From Candidatus Altimarinota bacterium (GTDB taxonomy: Bacteria > Patescibacteriota > Gracilibacteria > UM-FILTER-43-11), in NCBI GenBank assembly GCA_029934675.1, contig JAOZLT010000007.1:1-12837 (forward strand): a stretch of 12,837 nt of DNA, read 5' to 3'. Made by a program: the position numbers and the translations under genes. The notes under the pieces are model-generated. The model worked only from the letters and a program-made list of their open reading frames with translations, was not told where the DNA came from and ran no database searches. Shown in pieces: positions 6,649 through 10,181 of the stretch; within the stretch, counting starts at the first letter, position 1; every line of letters starts with the position of its first letter.

Positions 6649-6831
6649 TTAGAGCAAAAACTCCTTTTCTCCTATTATCACTCTCGGATTTGTATGTCGG
6701 TAGTTGGCGTACATGTCGTGTATTTTTTCTCTTAAAGCGAGGTAATCATTACTGTGGTTTTTATTAGTAAAATATTTTTCTTTTTTAGCAACACAACTTG
6801 TACAAAAAGTATCACTTTTTTCTTGAAATTT
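6649..6831 (-). pseudogene. Possible C-terminal gene fragment without a start codon
   Basis: A 60-codon open stretch ending in TAA at 6649-6651, with an in-frame stop just upstream at 6832-6834 and no ATG at its head. It reads KFQEKSDTFCTSCVAKKEKY, then NDYLALREKIHDMYANYR, and ends VIIGEKEFLL. The CTSC pair and mixed composition look protein-like, but I recognise no family, and a 60-codon frame can occur by chance. The left 51-bp inverted repeat lies inside it, so if genuine it predates or was captured by the RT cassette. Confidence 0.3.
6703..6753 (+). repeat. Left 51-bp inverted repeat of the RT cassette
   Basis: Its reverse complement aligns without gaps to 8580-8630. The 29-bp core 6703-6731 matches 8602-8630 at 26 positions, and the outer AATCATTACT (6744-6753) matches 8580-8589 exactly; the 12 bp between differ almost completely. 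About 37 of 51 positions agree. It lies 561 bp upstream of the HTH start. Confidence 0.8.
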
Positions 6832-6920
6832 TTAAGTAAAACTATTAAATTAAGCTCAGTTCTTTAAAAAATCGGTTTGGACGAAATTGGATGCTTGTCA
6901 TTTTAGACAGTTACATGTCT

Positions 6921-6937
6921 CACCATTGAACCAATGG
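6921..6937 (+). other. Short perfect hairpin upstream of the RT leader
   Basis: ACCATTG and CAATGGT form a 7-bp stem around AAC. Just before it GACA and TGTC words (6906-6919) can form a second small stem. In retron RNAs small hairpins of this size precede the long msd stem, so this could be part of the same RNA if transcription starts further upstream than the -10 at 6971. Confidence 0.35.
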
Positions 6938-6970
6938 TTTCTCCCGACACTCTGCAGTTATAAAGTTAAG

Positions 6971-6976
6971 TATAAT
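6971..6976 (+). promoter_or_regulatory. Candidate -10 box for the ncRNA-HTH-RT unit
   Basis: A perfect TATAAT with no clear -35 at 17 bp. A start near 6983 would place the structured segment 7013-7177 and then the HTH and RT genes on one transcript. Confidence 0.4.
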
Positions 6977-7012
6977 TATGCTTTGTGTTGTTTGCTTGTT
7001 TAAGAAAGCTAA

Positions 7013-7177
7013 AGTTTTTTAGAAAAGTAAGGCTACCGACCGCAGCGTTGGTATGTGGATGGGGTTTCATAACATTCATGCCAATTTCTGCGGTGGGCAG
7101 TTTTTACATCTTTCTGATTCTCAGGTTTATCCACTATTAATTTTAAATACATGGTTAAAATACAGACTAAAAAAACT
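7013..7177 (+). ncRNA. Candidate retron-like structured RNA upstream of the RT
   Basis: AGTTTTTTAG (7013-7022) can pair with CTAAAAAAACT (7167-7177, one bulge) to close the domain. Inside, a long imperfect hairpin is built from GTAA (7027-7030) with TTAC (7104-7107), CCGCAG (7040-7045) with CTGCGG (7088-7093), and TTGGTATG (7048-7055) with CATGCCAA (7077-7084, one G-U). A 21-nt apex (7056-7076) holds a small ATG/CAT stem. AGAAA (7021-7025) can also pair with TTTCT (7111-7115). A second hairpin is ATTTTAA (7140-7146) with TTAAAAT (7155-7161) around 8 nt. No ORF crosses it. The position before a retron-like RT suggests an msr-msd template RNA; the exact ends and the priming guanosine cannot be fixed. 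Confidence 0.5.
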
Positions 7178-7313
7178 ACTCATGTTCAACCCGGAACCTC
7201 ATCACCGTGGGGGCTGCGACGAATAATCCACTTGATCCTAAGGATACTCATTATTATTTTTGAGATTATCAGATCTTGTTATCGCGACCCCCACTAACCT
7301 TAAAATTTTATCT

Positions 7314-7628
7314 ATGCTTTCATTTCCAGAACTACTTAAAGAAATCAGAAAGAACGCTGGGTTAACTCAGCAAAAATTATCTGAGAAACTTGATGTCTCC
7401 AAAGTTCTAATAGTTAAGCTTGAGAACGGCACAAAAGAGCCATCGAAAAAATTTATTTCGACACTATCTAAACAACTAGATGTTAATCCAGTTGCAATTT
7501 TGCCATTCGTTGCATACGACAGAAGCATAAAAATATCAAATATTGAAAAAAAAATACTTAAAATTGGTAACAATCTTCAGGAAATTTTAATTAGAAAAAA
7601 GGCAAAACGTCTATCCACAACTGAATGA
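7314..7628 (+). CDS. XRE-family helix-turn-helix protein paired with the RT
   Basis: A 104-aa protein with an N-terminal Cro/CI-type HTH: LLKEIRKNAGLTQQKLSEKL forms helices 1-2, DVSKVLIVKLENGTKEPS the recognition region, and FISTLSKQLDVNPVAI the closing helices. The C-terminal 40 residues are lysine-rich and probably helical, without a known domain. The ATG at 7314 gives the usual distance to the HTH; a TTG at 7260 is in frame and would add 18 residues. The stop TGA overlaps the RT start as ATGA, so translation of the two is coupled and HTH:RT stoichiometry is probably controlled. It may repress its own operon, or be the effector of a retron-like defence or toxin-antitoxin unit. Some retron types are described with HTH partners; the role here is inferred. 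Confidence 0.8.
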   Translation: MLSFPELLKEIRKNAGLTQQKLSEKLDVSKVLIVKLENGTKEPSKKFISTLSKQLDVNPVAILPFVAYDRSIKISNIEKKILKIGNNLQEILIRKKAKRLSTTE

Positions 7629-8584
7629 TTCAATATCCTAAGGTTAACATCAAATCAAAGAATGAATTGGCAAAAAGGTTTTCGAGGATTCTACCGTTTA
7701 ATGAGTGCTTGAAATTAATAAATTACTGTAAAAAAAACAAAAACAAGCTGTGGCATGATCATTCTGGTAAATCTGAACCTGAAAAGAGTAAATTCGTCAG
7801 AGCTGCTGATGGTAAAACGCTCAAAAGGATACTGAACTTTATCGACAAGTTTATATTAAAGCCTAATGATAAATTTGTTGCCCCATATATTTATGGTGGT
7901 TTTTCTGGTCGCTCCAACATCCAGGCGGCAAAACGATTGATAAACAAAAAAGGTAACCGCTATTTGCTAAAAGTTGATCTAAAAAGCTTTTTTGAACAAA
8001 TAGATAGAGAAAGAGTGTTTTCGCTACTTCGCTATCGGTGTGGTTGCAGCACAAGAGGCGCAAATTTGATTGCAGATTTATGCTGTGTGCCAAAAGGGTC
8101 AAAGTCGAAACCCCAAAAAACTGAGACTATAGCTCGTGGCTTCCCAACATCATCAAGGCTAGCAACTTGGTGCAGTTACGAGTTTATTATCGAGCTACAC
8201 AACTTAATGAAAAAAGAGCTTAAGAAAAATGATTTTAGGATTGCTTTTTATGTAGATGACATCGGGATTGTTGCTAGCTTTACGAATAGGACTGAATTAA
8301 ACGAAATTTACAGCAAAATTGAAGGGCTAGCTAAAAAGCACAAGCTCACACTGAATTCAGAAAAAAAAGAGATAATACCGCCTAATAAAAAGCAAGAACA
8401 TTTGGGTGTTCGTTTGTCCAAAAATAAAATTTCAATTACTGAAAAAACAAGAGCAAAAAAACAGAGGCTAAAAGCCAACATAAAAAAGGAAAGAGACAGG
8501 GATGTCAGAAAAAAGAAAAAAGAAAGTCTGACAGGTCTCAACAATTATGAAGCTCAAATCAAAAAGGCCAACAAACCACAGTAA
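7625..8584 (+). CDS. Retron/Abi-like reverse transcriptase
   Basis: A 319-aa RNA-directed DNA polymerase. Conserved blocks in order: YGGFSGRSNIQAAK (90-103), motif A KVDLKSFFEQI with the first catalytic Asp at 118, motif B-like ARGFPTSSRLATWCS (170-184), motif C FYVDDIGIV with Asp-Asp at 211-212, motif D LNSEKKEI (243-250), and HLGVRLSKNKISI (259-271). It then has a very basic thumb-like region ending SLTGLNNYEAQIKK, similar to the GLxNY end of retron RTs. No maturase, endonuclease or protease domain is fused, which excludes ordinary group II introns. The retron hallmarks NAxxH and VTG appear as QAAKRL and LGV, so this is a divergent retron-like or unknown-group RT. Start ATG overlaps the HTH stop; the RT stop lies inside the right 51-bp inverted repeat. 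Confidence 0.92.
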   Translation: MIQYPKVNIKSKNELAKRFSRILPFNECLKLINYCKKNKNKLWHDHSGKSEPEKSKFVRAADGKTLKRILNFIDKFILKPNDKFVAPYIYGGFSGRSNIQAAKRLINKKGNRYLLKVDLKSFFEQIDRERVFSLLRYRCGCSTRGANLIADLCCVPKGSKSKPQKTETIARGFPTSSRLATWCSYEFIIELHNLMKKELKKNDFRIAFYVDDIGIVASFTNRTELNEIYSKIEGLAKKHKLTLNSEKKEIIPPNKKQEHLGVRLSKNKISITEKTRAKKQRLKANIKKERDRDVRKKKKESLTGLNNYEAQIKKANKPQ

Positions 8585-8630
8585 TGATTTCTATTTAGAT
8601 TGAGAAAAAATACACGACACGCCCGCCAAC
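8580..8630 (-). repeat. Right 51-bp inverted repeat of the RT cassette
   Basis: Inverse copy of 6703-6753, with the best-conserved core at 8602-8630 (GAGAAAAAATACACGACA and CGCCAAC blocks). It begins on the last sense codon and stop of the RT gene, so the 3' end of the RT frame and the repeat are fused. Confidence 0.8.
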
Positions 8631-8631
8631 A

Positions 8632-8721
8632 GCGTATATACGGCTACGCTCCCGATGGTCGCTTCACCCAAAAAACACAATGTTCATGATATTATAACAT
8701 TGCGTTTCTTCGTATATACGC
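8632..8721. repeat. Nested palindromic hairpin downstream of the RT
   Basis: GCGTATATACG (8632-8642) pairs perfectly with CGTATATACGC (8711-8721); the core CGTATATACG is itself a palindrome. Inside, AAAC and CAATGTT (8673-8684) pair with AACATTG and GTTT (8696-8707) around an 11-nt loop with one mismatch. It starts 1 bp after the right 51-bp repeat. It could terminate the RT transcript or be a folded recombination site of the cassette. Around it (8585-9061) the only gene-like sequence is the transposase remnant. Confidence 0.7.
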
Positions 8722-8760
8722 AAACGTATGCGGATGGGGTTATTGTTTGTGGTTTAACGG

Positions 8761-8910
8761 ATGTTACATCAATACAGCTATTTTCCAGAAAGAGAAACCA
8801 ATGCTTCTGCTGAATCTTTTAATGCAAAATTAAAAGGATTTAGATCTCTTGTGCGTGGTGTAACAGATAAGAAATTCTTTTTATATCGTATAGCTAATAT
8901 TTATGGGTGA
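8761..8910 (+). pseudogene. Transposase C-terminal fragment, ISAon1-like
   Basis: 49 codons from an ATG immediately preceded by an in-frame stop. The sequence contains ETNASAESFNAKLKGF, RSLVRGVTDKKFF and LYRIANIYG, which I recognise from memory as the extreme C-terminus of ISAon1-type DDE transposases (ISL3-like fold) common in Bacteroidota. The Glu in NASAESFN is the usual position of the third acidic catalytic residue, but the rest of the catalytic domain and the N-terminal partner ORF are absent. It is a remnant without activity and marks the right end of an IS next to the RT cassette. Confidence 0.75.
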
Positions 8911-8926
8911 GAAATTTAATCCCCCA

Positions 8927-8939
8927 AAAAAACTCCTGA
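8927..8939 (-). repeat. Candidate right terminal inverted repeat of the IS
   Basis: The reverse complement of TCAGGAGTTTTTT found at 6445-6457. It lies 16 bp beyond the transposase remnant stop, as expected for an IS end. Confidence 0.45.
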
Positions 8940-8973
8940 CTAATAAAAACAAAAAACGATTTGTAAGGATTGT

Positions 8974-9026
8974 CAGAGGACTTTTAGTCTTAAAAAAATA
9001 TAATCAAAAACTCCAAAAATCCTCTG
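8974..9026. terminator. Weak inverted repeat downstream of the lipoprotein-like gene
   Basis: CAGAGGA (8974-8980) pairs with TCCTCTG (9020-9026), with flanking T and A runs able to add a few pairs; the loop is long. It could end transcription of the minus-strand gene at 9062-9442. A 42-codon frame (8903-9031) passes through it, but I do not call it as a gene. Confidence 0.3.
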
Positions 9027-9061
9027 TGTAATGTATTTTAGACAAAATAATTGTTAATTAT

Positions 9062-9442
9062 TTATACCTGTACACATGCACCTGGTTCTGACAGTTCTAA
9101 TTCATCACATGGGATATCTTCTTGAGGATGCCACCCCTTCCCACCTGATGGTCTATCGCTGTCTTTTTTTTTCTCATTTTTTTTCTCATCCTTGTTTGTT
9201 TTTGGTTTTTGAGGCTTTGTACTCTTAATTTTAACTGGCTTATTATGTTGGTTTTTTGTTCTTGTGGAAGATATTGTAGTATGACCAGATACGTTAACGC
9301 CAGATACTGTGGCACAACCGCTACTACTTGCAAGCAAGCATATAGCTACAATTCGTACCTTATTTAATACTGATTTTAATAGACTGTGTCTACTTAGTCG
9401 CCTATCTGAAGAAGATAATATCTGAAATTTTTCCCTATTCAT
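9062..9442 (-). CDS. Small putative lipoprotein with Lys/Pro/Thr-rich linker
   Basis: 126 aa, family not recognised. After about 27 polar, basic residues comes a hydrophobic segment, VRIVAICLLASSSGCATVSG, whose SSGC resembles a lipoprotein signal-peptidase site, although Ser at -3 is not ideal. This is followed by a Ser/Thr stretch, a Lys/Pro/Asn-rich spacer (KPVKIKSTKPQKPKTNK, then KKNEKKKD) and a short C-terminal part with two Cys, HPQEDIPCDELELSEPGACVQV. The layout fits a surface-tethered peptide. The long basic N-region is unusual, but no later start codon is available in frame. A near-consensus promoter 31 bp upstream supports it as a real gene. It lies just outside the IS-like region and may be accessory. 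Confidence 0.6.
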   Translation of the reverse strand: MNREKFQILSSSDRRLSRHSLLKSVLNKVRIVAICLLASSSGCATVSGVNVSGHTTISSTRTKNQHNKPVKIKSTKPQKPKTNKDEKKNEKKKDSDRPSGGKGWHPQEDIPCDELELSEPGACVQV

Positions 9443-9472
9443 AATAATTGGTTATTCAGCAAAATGGATATT

Positions 9473-9501
9473 ATTTTAATATATTAAGGCAATTTTGTCA
9501 A
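9473..9501 (-). promoter_or_regulatory. Strong promoter for the lipoprotein-like gene
   Basis: On the minus strand a perfect TTGACA (9501-9496), a 17-bp spacer and TAAAAT (9478-9473). The predicted start near 9466 gives a leader of about 25 nt. The -35 box abuts exactly one end of the 37-bp direct repeat at 9502-9538. Confidence 0.75.
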
Positions 9502-9538
9502 TAGCAAAAGCCTGAAAAAGCACCGATTTTACCATCTG
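9502..9538 (+). repeat. 37-bp direct repeat, copy 1
   Basis: Matches 9845-9881 at 36 of 37 positions, same orientation, 343 bp apart. It begins TAGCAAAAGCCTG and ends TTTTACCATCTG. On the minus strand each copy carries an ATG followed by VK(S/P)VLFQAFA. Confidence 0.85.
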
Positions 9539-9745
9539 AATGAATATTTGGAACTAAAAACAAGGGATAAAAATTTAACTTTTAAAAAAATATTACAAAT
9601 TGACACAACGTATTTTCAAAAGCACCCTGTGTCAGTATAAAATTCAATTCAGAATCATGAGGAATATCATGAAAAATCGAAGAACTTGCGTCACTTTTTA
9701 AATATTGGGTTTTTAGCTTATGCAAAACAAATAGCCAATGTGTAG

Positions 9746-9765
9746 AATGGTAAAAATGGGGATAA
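9746..9765 (+). repeat. 20-bp direct repeat, copy 1
   Basis: Identical to 9823-9842, 77 bp apart (AATGGTAAAAATGGGGATAA). It lies inside the stretch bounded by the 37-bp repeats. The spacer 9443-9906 holds only the promoter and these repeats; the 126-codon minus-strand frame across it shows no recognisable domain. Confidence 0.8.
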
Positions 9766-9822
9766 AAATTGGCAGGGATTTCATAAATAATTATACATCT
9801 ATTTACATGAATAACAGAACGT

Positions 9823-9842
9823 AATGGTAAAAATGGGGATAA
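9823..9842 (+). repeat. 20-bp direct repeat, copy 2
   Basis: Exact second copy of 9746-9765, ending 2 bp before the second 37-bp repeat. Confidence 0.8.
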
Positions 9843-9844
9843 TT

Positions 9845-9881
9845 TAGCAAAAGCCTGAAAAAGCACCGGTTTTACCATCTG
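9845..9881 (+). repeat. 37-bp direct repeat, copy 2
   Basis: Second copy of 9502-9538 with a single A/G difference. It is followed after 25 bp by the structured element at 9907-10034. Confidence 0.85.
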
Positions 9882-9906
9882 CTGTCTTAGAAAGAGATTA
9901 AGTCGC

Positions 9907-10034
9907 ATTGGCTGGCTGTTCCTGGAGTCAAAGCTTGTCAGACATCCGACAGCTCCAGGCAAAGTTCTACCCCGCCCTTCGACCTCATTTAAGGCGGGAT
10001 ATACTTGCGTACCACAGCCATGGAACCAGCCAAT
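9907..10034. other. GC-richer structured element, multi-helix closed domain
   Basis: ATTGGCTGG (9907-9915) and TTCC (9919-9922) pair with GGAA (10022-10025) and CCAGCCAAT (10026-10034), a 13-bp closing stem with a 3-nt bulge. Inside are TGGAG (9923-9927) with CTCCA (9953-9957), capped by TGTC/GACA, and CCCGCC (9971-9976) with GGCGGG (9993-9998). GGCTGT (9914-9919) could alternatively pair with ACAGCC (10014-10019). Its base composition is clearly richer in G+C than its surroundings. It may be a structured RNA or a folded mobile-DNA end; I do not recognise a family. The plus-strand 72-codon frame over it is not convincing. From 10035 to 10181 I see no gene. Confidence 0.5.
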
Positions 10035-10181
10035 TAAAGTTTGGTTTGTATAATAAGAAATTTTCTAAACAACATAAACAAAACAAGATTTTCGAAACTC
10101 ACGTTAAAAACTACCGCAAAAAATAGCAAATCTGTCTGCCGTTAGGTACAGGTAGGCAAGTAGCAATTAAAAAATCGTAAA

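Larger units (their letters stand above)
6445..8939 (+). mobile_element. Possible decayed ISAon1-like insertion sequence carrying the RT cassette
   Basis: TCAGGAGTTTTTT at 6445-6457 is repeated in inverse orientation at 8927-8939, a perfect 13-bp inverted repeat. The right copy lies 16 bp after the stop of a transposase C-terminus (8761-8910), where an IS end is expected. No matching target duplication flanks the two ends (AACTCGGA on the left, CTAATAAA on the right). Only about 600 bp outside the RT cassette would be IS-derived, so most of the transposase is gone. Similar AAAAACTCC words occur elsewhere nearby, so the left boundary is tentative. Confidence 0.4.

Noticed and set aside
7625..8584. 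Group II intron-encoded protein
   Set aside because: The RT lacks maturase and endonuclease domains, and no intron domain V-like hairpin or intron ends were seen around it.
7013..8741. Diversity-generating retroelement
   Set aside because: No template/variable repeat pair with adenine-specific changes, no variable C-type-lectin target gene and no DGR-type QGxxLSQ motif; the only repeat is 16 bp with a T/C change.
8621..8745. Integron attC site
   Set aside because: A CCGCCAAC box before a long palindrome is suggestive, but the 7-bp core does not match RYYYAAC and there is no GTTRRRY partner at the other end; no integrase gene is present.
8908..8910. UGA recoded as glycine (as in some Patescibacteria)
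   Set aside because: Conserved genes are full length without in-frame TGA, and the HTH gene uses TGA in a normal ATGA overlap, so there is no sign of recoding.
8903..9031. 42-codon plus-strand frame overlapping the transposase stop (MGEKFNPPKKLL...)
   Set aside because: Very short, crosses the candidate IS end and an inverted repeat, and has no recognisable homology.
9582..9962. 126-codon minus-strand ORF
   Set aside because: It reads through the 20-bp and 37-bp repeats and the structured element; composition is mixed and no family is recognisable. A shorter version from 9878 cannot be fully excluded.
9908..10126. 72-codon plus-strand ORF
   Set aside because: Its first half is the structured inverted-repeat element and its second half is AT-rich low-complexity sequence; no ribosome-binding site or known domain.
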